NCBI GenBank assembly: GCA_013289665.1
Contig: JABCZN010000015.1
Coordinates: 1 to 64,000 of the forward strand
From: Acidobacteriota bacterium
Lineage (GTDB): Bacteria > Acidobacteriota > Terriglobia > Acidiferrales > UBA7541
Direction of reading: 5' to 3'
Length of the DNA: 64,000 nt
Shown here: positions 28,352 through 36,524 of the stretch, one piece after another
Layout of the letters: each line of letters starts with the position of its first letter
How positions within the stretch are numbered: the stretch's first letter is position 1
The notes under the pieces: model-generated
What the model was told of the DNA's origin: nothing
Seen by the model: the letters and a program-made list of their open reading frames with translations, nothing else
The model's database searches: none
Program-made: the position numbers and the translations under genes

Positions 28352-29155
28352 ATGGGAGGCAGTGCAACCGACTATCTGGCAGCGGAACGAACTGTGCTGG
28401 CTTGGATCCGCACGGGAATTGCCCTCATGGGGTTGGGATTCGTATTGGCGCGGTTCGGGCTGTTTCTAGAGGAGTTCAACCACTTGCAGCCCGATTTTCA
28501 GGTGAAATCGTATGGGATTTCGGTGTGGATTGGGGTCGCGCTGATCCTGATGGGCGTGTCCGTGTGCCTGCTTTCCCCTTTGCGGCATTTGCGGATGCTG
28601 AGGCAATTGGAGACCGGCGAATCGCTTTACCTCGACCGGCCGCGGTTGGTGATCGGGGTCGCAGCGGCGCTGGTGATTCTTGGACTCCTGATGGCCGGAT
28701 ACCTGATTCTCACCAATCCAGCCACCCTGGTTCATGCATCCATCGGGGAGGAGAAACCTATGACAACAACGACGGATAACGGAATGGTGCGGATACCCGG
28801 AAACCACTCGGTTGATGAAACCGTGGCCAAGCTGCAGGGAATCCTGCAGGTGAAAGGCGTGAAATTGTTTGTGGTGGTGGATCACAGCGGCGAGGCGGCG
28901 AGCGCGGGACTCAAGATGCCCAACACCAAGCTGCTGATTTTTGGAAACCCGAAAGCCGGGACGCTGTTGATGCTGGCGTCGCCGGGCGCTGCTCTCGATT
29001 TGCCGCTGAAGATTCTGGTAGCGGAAGATAGTGCGGGAACGACATGGATTTCCTACAACTCGCCCACGTACCTGCAATCACGGCATGGTCTACCGGCGGA
29101 ACTGCTGCCGAATATCGCCCTAATCGAGGCGCTGGCCAGGAAAGCGGCGGAGTAG
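28352..29155 (+). CDS. DUF202-DUF302 fusion protein
   Basis: 267 residues. Residues 1-125 match DUF202/YidH (AAERTVLAWIRTGIALMGLGFVLARF) with three membrane segments at about 16-37, 55-73 and 100-121. Residues 137-267 are a DUF302 domain (HSVDETVAKLQGILQVKGVKLF, later LPLKILVAED and WISYNSPTYL). DUF302 is a soluble alpha/beta fold often linked to stress or metal loci but of unknown role. The join carries GGAGGAG six bases before an in-frame ATG (residue 137), so a separate DUF302 protein may also be made. The first ATG is preceded by CAGGAGGATCCCT. Confidence 0.85.
   Translation: MGGSATDYLAAERTVLAWIRTGIALMGLGFVLARFGLFLEEFNHLQPDFQVKSYGISVWIGVALILMGVSVCLLSPLRHLRMLRQLETGESLYLDRPRLVIGVAAALVILGLLMAGYLILTNPATLVHASIGEEKPMTTTTDNGMVRIPGNHSVDETVAKLQGILQVKGVKLFVVVDHSGEAASAGLKMPNTKLLIFGNPKAGTLLMLASPGAALDLPLKILVAEDSAGTTWISYNSPTYLQSRHGLPAELLPNIALIEALARKAAE
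28747..28762 (+). promoter_or_regulatory. Internal ribosome-binding site and start within the DUF202-DUF302 gene
   Basis: GGAGGAG at 28747-28753, a six-base spacer and ATG at 28760 make a near-ideal initiation site inside the reading frame, exactly at the domain boundary. This suggests that DUF302 was, or still is, translated on its own. Confidence 0.55.
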
Positions 29156-29310
29156 GAAAGAGCAAGTCGGGGCGGCCGCTACATGCGAGTTCCACAATAA
29201 CGGTATGAATCTTGGAACGATTGCGGGCAAGCGCGCTTTGCCGCGCCGGGACCCGTGTGATAAATTAGTAGTTCGGGCCTCCAGTCCAATTTGCCTCTGA
29301 GGGAGATTTC

Positions 29311-29490
29311 ATGGGTTTTTTCAGTACGGCTTCGCGCCGGCTCGGCATCGCGGGAGAATTGCTCTCCTTTTTTGCTCGCAACAAGCGCTGGTGGATGCTG
29401 CCGGTCATCCTGGTGGTGCTCTTCACCGCCGTTCTTATCGTTCTCGGACAAAGCTCGGCACTCGCGCCGTTCGTCTACGCCCTCTTTTAG
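29311..29490 (+). CDS. DUF5989 small membrane protein
   Basis: 59 residues, shorter than most gene-finding cut-offs. The sequence MGFFSTASRRLGIAGELLSF, with RNKRWWMLPVILVVLFTAVLIVLGQSS, is the DUF5989 pattern: an amphipathic N-terminus, an RW(W) turn and one membrane helix. GAGGGAGA at good spacing precedes the ATG. Such proteins occur beside carbamoyltransferase and SxtJ-like genes, as here, but their role is unknown. Confidence 0.8.
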   Translation: MGFFSTASRRLGIAGELLSFFARNKRWWMLPVILVVLFTAVLIVLGQSSALAPFVYALF

Positions 29491-29505
29491 GCGAATCGCG
29501 CTGCT

Positions 29506-29745
29506 ATGGCCAATATTCTTGCCGAAAACCTGAAAACTCTTTGGAACGCTTGGAAACGCCTGGCGCACAAGATCGGGAATTTCCAGGCGCGCGTGATTCT
29601 GACGATCATCTACGCCATCGCGGTTTTGCCGTTTGGCCTGGTGGTCCGCTTGTTTTCCGATCCGCTCCGCATCAAGAATCGCCCTGCGAAATGGCTTGAG
29701 CATCCCGCCGAGGTGCACGACATCGATTGGGCCCACAGGCAATAG
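29506..29745 (+). CDS. SxtJ-like small membrane protein
   Basis: 79 residues with one long hydrophobic segment (VILTIIYAIAVLPFGLVVRLF) followed by SDPLRIKNRPAKWLEH, similar in layout to the C-terminal part of SxtJ-family proteins (membrane helix, then DPLR...W). It lies 15 nt after the DUF5989 gene and 3 nt before the carbamoyltransferase, clearly one operon. Function is unknown; it is shorter than typical SxtJ proteins. Confidence 0.65.
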   Translation: MANILAENLKTLWNAWKRLAHKIGNFQARVILTIIYAIAVLPFGLVVRLFSDPLRIKNRPAKWLEHPAEVHDIDWAHRQ

Positions 29746-29748
29746 CTG

Positions 29749-31530
29749 ATGCACATTCTTGGGATTTCCTGTTATTACCACGATGCTGCCGCAGCGATCC
29801 TGCGCGACGGCCAGCTGATTGCCGCAGCCGAAGAAGAGCGCTTTTCGCGCGTCAAGCACGACTTTGGTTTTCCGAAGCACGCCATCGAGTTTTGCCTGCG
29901 TGAAGCGAAAATCGACGCCAAGGACCTGGACTACGTGGTTTTTTACGAGCGGCCCTTTCGCAAGCTCGATCGGCTGCTGATCAGCGTTTTGCAAACCTAT
30001 CCGCAATCGTGGAAAGTTTTCCGCGAATCCATGATCGGCTGGATGCTGGACAAGCTGTGGATCGCCAGCACCCTGCAATCGGAATTGGGCATCAGCCGCG
30101 ACCGCGTACTGTTTTCGGAGCACCATCTTTCGCACGCCGCGAGCGCGTTTCTGTGCTCGCCATTCGAGGAATCGGCGATTCTGACGGTTGATGGCGTCGG
30201 CGAATGGCTGACGGCGGCTTGCGGCGTGGGCCGCGGCACGCAAATCCAGTTGACCAAGCAGATTGAGTTTCCGCATTCCATTGGCCTCCTCTACAGCGCG
30301 TTCACGGCGTTCCTCGGCTTCGAAGTGAATGAAGGCGAGTACAAAGTGATGGGCATGGCGCCTTACGGGACGCCTCGTTACGTGGACAAAGTCTGGAAAA
30401 CCGTGAAGCAGAATGACGACGGTTCGTTTTCGCTGGACATGGATTATTTCTGCTTCCACTACGCGACCGACCGCATGTACACGCCGAAGCTGGTGGAACT
30501 TTTCGGCGAGCCGCGGCCACGAGAGACCCCCTTTTTCACCGAATCCACAGGCTTCCCAAAGTATTTCGGCAAGAAGCCGGCGGATTACCTCGCCCAGTGC
30601 CGGGTGAACGAGCATTACGCGGACATTGCAGCCAGCGTCCAGCGCGTCACGGAAGATCTTCTCGTCGGCATGGCCAAAAACCTTCACAAGCAGACGGGCC
30701 TCAAGAAACTTTGCGTGGCCGGCGGGGTTGGCTTGAACAGCGTGGCAAATGGAAGAATGCTCCGTGAATCCGGCTTCGACGAGTTGTTCATTCAGCCGGC
30801 TGCGGGAGATTCCGGTGGCGCTCTGGGCGCCGCGCTTTGGGCCTATCATTCCGTGCTCGGCAAGCCGCGTTCTTTCCGCATGGAGCATGCCTATTGGGGT
30901 CAGGAATACGGCGCTTCCGAGATCCGCTCGTTCCTCGAAAGTGAAAACATTCCCTACCACGAAGCCGCCAGCACGGATGAATTGCTCGACCGCACCACGG
31001 ATTTCCTGACCGGCAGCAAGGTGGTCGGCTGGTATCAGGGACGCTTCGAGTGGGGCCCCCGCGCGCTGGGGCATCGCAGCATCCTGGCCGATCCTCGCGG
31101 CGCGGACATGAAAGATATCGTCAATTCGAAAATCAAATTCCGCGAGCCGTATCGCCCGTTCGCGCCATCGGTCGTTGCGGAAGCGGCGCCGACGTATTTT
31201 GAGTTGGGCGACGCGGTGAATCAGTATCCGCTGCGCTACATGCTCTACGTAACGCCGGTGAAACCCGAGCATCACGCCACGCTGCCGGCGATCACCCACG
31301 TGGACGGGTCCGCGCGCGTGCAGACGGTCTATCGCGAGCAAAGCCCGCTCTACTACGGCTTGATCGAGCGCTTCGGGCAGGCCACGGGCGTTCCCGTGGT
31401 CCTCAACACTTCCTTCAATCTGCGGGGCGAGCCGATTGTGACTACGCCTGCGAATGCCTACAGCACGTTTTCTCGCAGCCAGATGGATTGCCTGGTGCTG
31501 GGGAATTTCCTCATCGAGAAGCCGTCGTAG
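29749..31530 (+). CDS. NodU/CmcH-type O-carbamoyltransferase
   Basis: 593 residues. The N-terminal Kae1-like ASKHA domain starts MHILGISCYYHDAAAAIL and carries the metal-binding SEHHLSHAASAF and the ILTVDGVGEW phosphate loop. VNEGEYKVMGMAPYG is the family signature, and GGVGLNSVANGRML with GDSGGALGAALW follow. The C-terminal domain has GRFEWGPRALGHRSILADPR and NTSFNLRGEPIV. The enzyme makes carbamoyl-AMP from carbamoyl phosphate and moves the carbamoyl group to a hydroxyl of a sugar or small molecule (TobZ, NodU and CmcH are relatives). The acceptor here is unknown. It is the last gene of the DUF5989/SxtJ-like operon. Confidence 0.94.
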   Translation: MHILGISCYYHDAAAAILRDGQLIAAAEEERFSRVKHDFGFPKHAIEFCLREAKIDAKDLDYVVFYERPFRKLDRLLISVLQTYPQSWKVFRESMIGWMLDKLWIASTLQSELGISRDRVLFSEHHLSHAASAFLCSPFEESAILTVDGVGEWLTAACGVGRGTQIQLTKQIEFPHSIGLLYSAFTAFLGFEVNEGEYKVMGMAPYGTPRYVDKVWKTVKQNDDGSFSLDMDYFCFHYATDRMYTPKLVELFGEPRPRETPFFTESTGFPKYFGKKPADYLAQCRVNEHYADIAASVQRVTEDLLVGMAKNLHKQTGLKKLCVAGGVGLNSVANGRMLRESGFDELFIQPAAGDSGGALGAALWAYHSVLGKPRSFRMEHAYWGQEYGASEIRSFLESENIPYHEAASTDELLDRTTDFLTGSKVVGWYQGRFEWGPRALGHRSILADPRGADMKDIVNSKIKFREPYRPFAPSVVAEAAPTYFELGDAVNQYPLRYMLYVTPVKPEHHATLPAITHVDGSARVQTVYREQSPLYYGLIERFGQATGVPVVLNTSFNLRGEPIVTTPANAYSTFSRSQMDCLVLGNFLIEKPS

Positions 31531-31600
31531 CCGCAGTTTTCCCGACGATTGATGTTTTTCCGTCAAAGCTCAAGAAAAACAACTTGTCATCCTTCGCTGG

Positions 31601-32746
31601 TTAGTCGCTCGCAGGGGTTGCGTTGAGCTGCGCCAACCAGGGCTCGAGGATCTCCGCTGCCACTTTGCTTCCCCTGGGCGTCCAATGTCCGTCGCAACGC
31701 AGAAAGAATGTTTGGAAATTTCCGGCGGACCGCGCATCCATATCCGGCAGCAGGTCCTTCACGGGAACTCCCTTTTCCTGGCCCCAGATGAGGATCACCG
31801 GCCCGAGCCGATTCGCTCCGGATCGCTTCAATCTCACAAAATCATTGGACGTGGGTATCAGGATTACCGCCATCTTGGCGTGGTGCGCGTCCGCGGTGGC
31901 GTGAATGTCGTCCAGCGCCCTTTTCAGCCGGGCAATATCCACGTCGTTGAAATCGTTATAGCCGGAATACGGCGGCGCCATCCGCCAGTACATGCTCGAG
32001 TACAGGAACTGGCCGACGTGGTAGGACGCGAGATACGCGCGCAGCACGGACTCGACGCGATCCCAGAATCCTTCGCCAGCCTGGGGTTCGACATGATTCG
32101 TGTAGACGATGGAAAAATCGTCGGCGTAGTAGGGCCGGTAGCGGTCCGCATGGTGGACCTTGCCCCATTCGAGCGACATATCGTGAAAATCATTGTCGGG
32201 AAGCACCCCAACAACGACCGTGTCGTGATCGAATTTCGCGGCCAGCGTTTTGTAAAGCAGCGCGTACTGCAGCGGGCCAAAATCCCCGCTGGTGCCGAAA
32301 TTCAGATACTCGCGCCCGGTATCGCGCTCAAGAATATTGGTCAGGCGATTCTGGTCGGCGAGGCCGAGACCCTCGATCATGGAGTCGCCGAGGACGACGG
32401 TGCGCGGATTAGCGGAGTGCAGACTGCGCTCCACGTCGCGCGCGCCATAGCTGTTCGTGGTGTACTCGACGCTGAAACAGCCCCCCTGGTGATAAAAATG
32501 CCCGTTGGGGCGGTGCCACACGCCGAAGTCGGGATTGATGTCGGCCCAGAAATTGTTGTAGTTGACGTGATAGGTCGGCTTGCTGGAGTGCCAATCCGTG
32601 ACATTGATATAGACGAGACACACAATTTCGATCAGCACGGCGAACAGCAAGAAATTGCCGACAAAGAGTTTCAGAAAATACAAAAAGGACTTCAAGCCAG
32701 AGCGCTTCGGCGCCGCATCCGCAGCTACGGGAGTTTCTTCGTTCAT
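31601..32746 (-). CDS. Membrane-anchored SGNH/GDSL-hydrolase-like protein
   Basis: 381 residues. A cytosolic N-terminus is followed by one membrane helix (about residues 24-48). The periplasmic domain has RTVVLGDSMIEGLGLADQ (block I, GDS with the nucleophile Ser), NFGTSGDFGPLQY (block II, Gly), GVLPDNDFHDM and, at the end, RCDGHWTPRGSKVAAE (block V, DxxH). It probably acts as an O-acyl esterase or acyltransferase on a surface glycan. It is convergent with the carbamoyltransferase, 70 bp away, a linkage common for such carbamoyltransferase loci. Confidence 0.85.
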   Translation of the reverse strand: MNEETPVAADAAPKRSGLKSFLYFLKLFVGNFLLFAVLIEIVCLVYINVTDWHSSKPTYHVNYNNFWADINPDFGVWHRPNGHFYHQGGCFSVEYTTNSYGARDVERSLHSANPRTVVLGDSMIEGLGLADQNRLTNILERDTGREYLNFGTSGDFGPLQYALLYKTLAAKFDHDTVVVGVLPDNDFHDMSLEWGKVHHADRYRPYYADDFSIVYTNHVEPQAGEGFWDRVESVLRAYLASYHVGQFLYSSMYWRMAPPYSGYNDFNDVDIARLKRALDDIHATADAHHAKMAVILIPTSNDFVRLKRSGANRLGPVILIWGQEKGVPVKDLLPDMDARSAGNFQTFFLRCDGHWTPRGSKVAAEILEPWLAQLNATPASD

Positions 32747-32828
32747 TCTTTCTCCGAATAAATGTTCGAAAGAAAAGAGTACCGCGTTTTGAGGGGATTC
32801 GTCACATCGCCCAAGCGGTATGGCCGGA

Positions 32829-33839
32829 TTACAGGCGCTTGCCGATCATGATGAAAAAGCCGCCGTCGCGGCCGCCGACCAGCATTTCCCCGGTCTGCAC
32901 CAGGAAATGATTCAAGGCCGTGCCGGGAGAGTGCGGCTCGAAAAGTTTTTCGTCGGTGGCAAAGCTTTCGCCCTGCGCCTTGGGAATGCTGTTCATGAAT
33001 TCGAAGCCGTTCTCCTTGAACCAGCCTTGCACCTCTCCGAACGTGTGCTTCGATTCATGCGGATTTTTGTACTGGTCGAGAAACCACGCATCTTTGCGGC
33101 CCCGGTTCCGGGCGCGGTCCCTGATCTGGGGATCCAGAAACTGCATCCGGTCGCCGGAGACCCGGAACATCCAGCGGCGGAGATCGGTGGTCAGGCGGCT
33201 GTACTTGTTGTAAAGCCCGATCAGAATAAAGCCGCCGCGCTTGACGAGCTTCCCGATGGTCTGAAATCCCAGATACGGGTCGCTGGTATGGTGCAGCACG
33301 CCGTTGCATACGACAAAATCGAAGCTTTCTTGCGGGAACACCGGGCGGAATAGATTCATCTGCAGGAATTTGGTGCCTTTAATTTCGTTCTCACGGCGGA
33401 AGTTCTCCGCAAGTTCGAGAGAGTGCAAGCAGCCATCCGCGCCGACGACCGTGCGGCCCCAGGTCATTCCCAGAAAATTGCTCAGTTGCCCTGTCCCACA
33501 GCCGACTTCGAGAATCGAAGAGCCGTGGCGGATCTGCTCATCCAGCAGCTTCGCGAAAACTCCGCGGCGCGCCTTCAGCCGGAGCGCTTCTGCGGAATCG
33601 AAGTCATCATAATTCGGAAACGGCGTTTTTTCATAAAATGCCTGCATGGCGCGGGTAACATCCGGCTTCTCGGCCGACCAGTCGTTCTGCCAAAACAGAT
33701 TTGGGATTCCCCCGTCTAGGGGAAACGTATGGCGGCAATTTTCACAGGTCACCTGGTCCGGCAGTGCGGCCAGTTTCCCGCTACAAATGGGGCAAACCAG
33801 AGCGATTTCAACTGCGGCACTTGTTGTTTTTGCATTCAT
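32829..33839 (-). CDS. Class I SAM methyltransferase with N-terminal zinc ribbon
   Basis: 336 residues. The N-terminal part is a Trm112-like ribbon (CPICSGKLAALPDQVTCENC), then FYEKTPFPNYDDFDS, and a Rossmann methyltransferase with motif I LEVGCGTGQLSNF, VVGADG, and motif IV FVVCNGVLHHTSDPY. A GFILIGLYNKYSRL stretch follows. The substrate is not predictable. It lies upstream of, and on the same strand as, the SGNH gene with 82 bp between them, so the two may form one unit serving the carbamoyltransferase locus. Confidence 0.88.
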   Translation of the reverse strand: MNAKTTSAAVEIALVCPICSGKLAALPDQVTCENCRHTFPLDGGIPNLFWQNDWSAEKPDVTRAMQAFYEKTPFPNYDDFDSAEALRLKARRGVFAKLLDEQIRHGSSILEVGCGTGQLSNFLGMTWGRTVVGADGCLHSLELAENFRRENEIKGTKFLQMNLFRPVFPQESFDFVVCNGVLHHTSDPYLGFQTIGKLVKRGGFILIGLYNKYSRLTTDLRRWMFRVSGDRMQFLDPQIRDRARNRGRKDAWFLDQYKNPHESKHTFGEVQGWFKENGFEFMNSIPKAQGESFATDEKLFEPHSPGTALNHFLVQTGEMLVGGRDGGFFIMIGKRL

Positions 33840-33981
33840 CTTTCTCGAATCCTAACACAGCCTCCTGGAGCGATGCACATTTTGCGCCCGGAATCAGTTG
33901 CGTATTGCGCCGCGCGCGGCGGGATGCTAGCCTTAGCGAACAAAAGGCGAATTATTTGGCAGCTTCAGAGGAGACTGAACG

Positions 33982-36459
33982 ATGGCAAGCAACGCGTTTT
34001 CCCTGGCCAGGGCGGGAAACTCCTCCCCCCTCACCCGTGTCAGGCAGGTGCTGGACGGCTTCGCGGCGCGCGACCGCGACGGGGAGACACTGACGGCGGT
34101 GCGCCACTACCCTGCCCGAGAGGCGCAATGGGCGGAATTTCCAGCGTGGGTGCACGCGGAGCTTCGCGCAGCTTATAACGCCAAGGGCATCCGGCAACCT
34201 TACACGCACCAGGCGGCGGCCGCGGAGGCGGTGCACGCGGGCAAGAACGTGGTGATCGTGACCCCCACGGCTTCGGGAAAAACCCTGTGCTACAACCTGC
34301 CGGTGCTCGATGCGATTCTGGAGAATGACGACACGCGTGCCTTGTACCTCTTCCCCACCAAGGCGCTGGCGCAGGACCAGTTGGCGGAACTCCACGACTT
34401 GAACCAGCGGCTGGAGAATCGCGTGGGCGTATTCACTTACGACGGCGACACGCCCGCCGATGCGCGCAAAGCGATTCGCGAGCGAAGCCACGTGGTGCTG
34501 ACGAACCCGGACATGCTGCACACCGGGATCCTGCCGCACCACACGCGGTGGACGCGGCTGTTCGAAAATCTGCGTTATATCGTGGTGGATGAACTGCACA
34601 CCTACCGCGGCGTTTTTGGGAGCCACTTGTCGAACGTTTTCAGGCGGCTGCAACGCATCGCCCGATTTTATGGCAGTAGCCCGCAGTTCATCTGCTGCTC
34701 GGCAACAATCGCGAATCCGGGCGAGCTGGCTTCGCGGCTGATCGAAGACAATGTGGAAGTGCTGGCGGCGAACGGCGCGCCGGCGGCCGAGAAGACGTTT
34801 GTGTTTTATAATCCGCCAGTGGTCAACCGCGCATTGGGCATCCGGCGAAGCTACATCAATGAGGGCTCGCGCGTGGCGCAGGAATTCCTGAAACACGATT
34901 TGCAGACCATGGTCTTCGCCAATTCGCGGCTGCACACGGAACTGATCCTGACCTATCTGCAGCAGGCGAATCCAGAACAGCCGGGCAAACCGGAAACGAT
35001 TCGCGGGTATCGCGGCGGATATTTGCCGAACGAACGGCGCGAGATTGAGCGCGGTTTGCGCGAAGGGCGGATTCGCGGCGTGGTGACGACTTCCGCGATG
35101 GAGCTTGGCATCGACGTGGGCTCGCTGGACACCGTGGTGATGACCGGCTATCCCGGCACGATTGCCGCCACCTGGCAGCGAGCGGGACGCGCTGGGCGCC
35201 GCAGCGGAAGTTCTTGCGCCGTGCTGGTGGCTTCCTCCGCGCCTCTCGATCAATTCATTATCCGCCATCCGGACTATTTTTTCGGGAACACGCCGGAGCA
35301 TGCCTTCATCCAGCCGGACAATCTGGAGATTCTGATCAACCACCTGAAATGCGCGGCGTTTGAGCTGCCAATCAGCCCGCAGGAAAAATTCGGAGAGGTG
35401 AACGTCGAGGATCTGTGCGCGCGGCTGGCGGAAGCGGGCTATCTCCATCTCGCGGGCGAAAACTATCACTGGACGCACGAGGCCTATCCGGCGGACACCG
35501 TCAGCCTACGTTCGGTTACCAGCGACAATTTTGTGATCATTGATGTCACCGGAGCGCCGCAGGTGATCGGCGAAGTGGATTTTCCAAGTGCCCTGACGAC
35601 TGTCCACGAGAAGGCAATCTACCTTCACGACGGGCAGCAGTACCACGTGGAGCACCTGGATTTTAAGGAGCGCAAGGCCTACGTGAAGCAAGTGAGCGTG
35701 GATTACTACACCGACGCGATCCGCTATACGCAGGTGCGGGCGCTAGAGATTGCTGAGACCGCGCGGGGAATTGAGCCTGAAGAGGGCCGAGCGAGCTCGG
35801 CCCCTCGAAGGAGCGAGCCAGAGCAGAGCCCTTTCGACTCCGCCGAGGGCAGGCCGGAATGGCTGTGCCACTCGCGGTCGCATGGGGATGTGCTGGTGCG
35901 GTCACAGGTGGTGGGCTTCAAGAAAATCAAATTCTTCACGCATGAGAATATCGGCGCGGGACAGCTCGAACTGCCCGAGAATGAGATGCACACCACCTCG
36001 TACTGGATTACGCTCGAGCGGGCGCTGCTGGAATCGCTGCCATACGCGATCAGCGAACGGCAATCCGGAATGTTTGGGCTGTTGTATGCGCTGGCGTCGG
36101 TGGCCACGCTGCTGCTGATGTGCGACGGGCGCGACTTGGGAACGGCGATTGGCGAGCGGCCGCCGGCTCCGGGGGCAGAAGCCCAGGAGTTCACGCCGAT
36201 GCGAATGGAAGAGGCCGTTGGTTTCGAGGCGAAGGAATTCTTCGAGCCGAACTTGTATCTGTTTGACGCGTATCCGGGAGGGATTGGATTTTCCGAACCC
36301 TTGTTTCGCGCGCATGCGTTGCTGTTGCGGAAGACGCAGGAGTTGATTGAGGCTTGCCCTTGCGATGCGGGATGCCCTTCCTGTGTTGGACCGGCGGGGG
36401 ATCTGGCTCCGAAGGCGAAGGAGGCGGCGCTGGCGATTTTGGAGAGGTTGTGCGGGTAG
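33982..36459 (+). CDS. mrfA: MrfA/YprA-type DEAD-box helicase with DUF1998 domain
   Basis: 825 residues, start supported by AGAGGAGA. RecA domain 1 shows PYTHQAAAAEAVHAGKNVV, Walker A TPTASGKTLCY, DELH (VVDELHTYRG) and SATIANP; domain 2 shows TTSAMELGIDVGSLD and QRAGRAGRRSGSS. The C-terminal DUF1998/MZB region ends in CPCDAGCPSCVGP, the four-cysteine metal site. In Bacillus subtilis MrfA works with the exonuclease MrfB to remove mitomycin C adducts. A low-complexity stretch at about residues 598-627, encoded by a palindromic insert, is unusual. An MrfB-like gene follows after about 65 bp. Confidence 0.9.
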   Translation: MASNAFSLARAGNSSPLTRVRQVLDGFAARDRDGETLTAVRHYPAREAQWAEFPAWVHAELRAAYNAKGIRQPYTHQAAAAEAVHAGKNVVIVTPTASGKTLCYNLPVLDAILENDDTRALYLFPTKALAQDQLAELHDLNQRLENRVGVFTYDGDTPADARKAIRERSHVVLTNPDMLHTGILPHHTRWTRLFENLRYIVVDELHTYRGVFGSHLSNVFRRLQRIARFYGSSPQFICCSATIANPGELASRLIEDNVEVLAANGAPAAEKTFVFYNPPVVNRALGIRRSYINEGSRVAQEFLKHDLQTMVFANSRLHTELILTYLQQANPEQPGKPETIRGYRGGYLPNERREIERGLREGRIRGVVTTSAMELGIDVGSLDTVVMTGYPGTIAATWQRAGRAGRRSGSSCAVLVASSAPLDQFIIRHPDYFFGNTPEHAFIQPDNLEILINHLKCAAFELPISPQEKFGEVNVEDLCARLAEAGYLHLAGENYHWTHEAYPADTVSLRSVTSDNFVIIDVTGAPQVIGEVDFPSALTTVHEKAIYLHDGQQYHVEHLDFKERKAYVKQVSVDYYTDAIRYTQVRALEIAETARGIEPEEGRASSAPRRSEPEQSPFDSAEGRPEWLCHSRSHGDVLVRSQVVGFKKIKFFTHENIGAGQLELPENEMHTTSYWITLERALLESLPYAISERQSGMFGLLYALASVATLLLMCDGRDLGTAIGERPPAPGAEAQEFTPMRMEEAVGFEAKEFFEPNLYLFDAYPGGIGFSEPLFRAHALLLRKTQELIEACPCDAGCPSCVGPAGDLAPKAKEAALAILERLCG
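35782..35806. repeat. Palindromic insert inside the mrfA coding region
   Basis: GAGGGCCGAG (35782-35791) pairs with CTCGGCCCCTC (35796-35806) with a one-base bulge. It lies in frame within mrfA and encodes part of EEGRASSAPRRSEPEQS, a polar low-complexity stretch between conserved helicase C-terminal segments. Confidence 0.55.
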
Positions 36460-36524
36460 AAAAAATTTGACACAGGGGACACTGAGGCAGAGCACAGGGG
36501 TCAGGGAGAGTTGGTCGGCAACGG

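Noticed and set aside
29179..31566. A 795-residue open frame on the minus strand opposite the carbamoyltransferase
   Set aside because: It is the antisense shadow of a well-conserved gene. Its product is rich in His, Arg and Ala with no domain, as expected for a GC-rich antisense frame.
33952..35478. A 508-residue minus-strand open frame opposite the MrfA-like helicase
   Set aside because: Low-complexity composition and no motif; the plus-strand helicase has all expected motifs in the same place.
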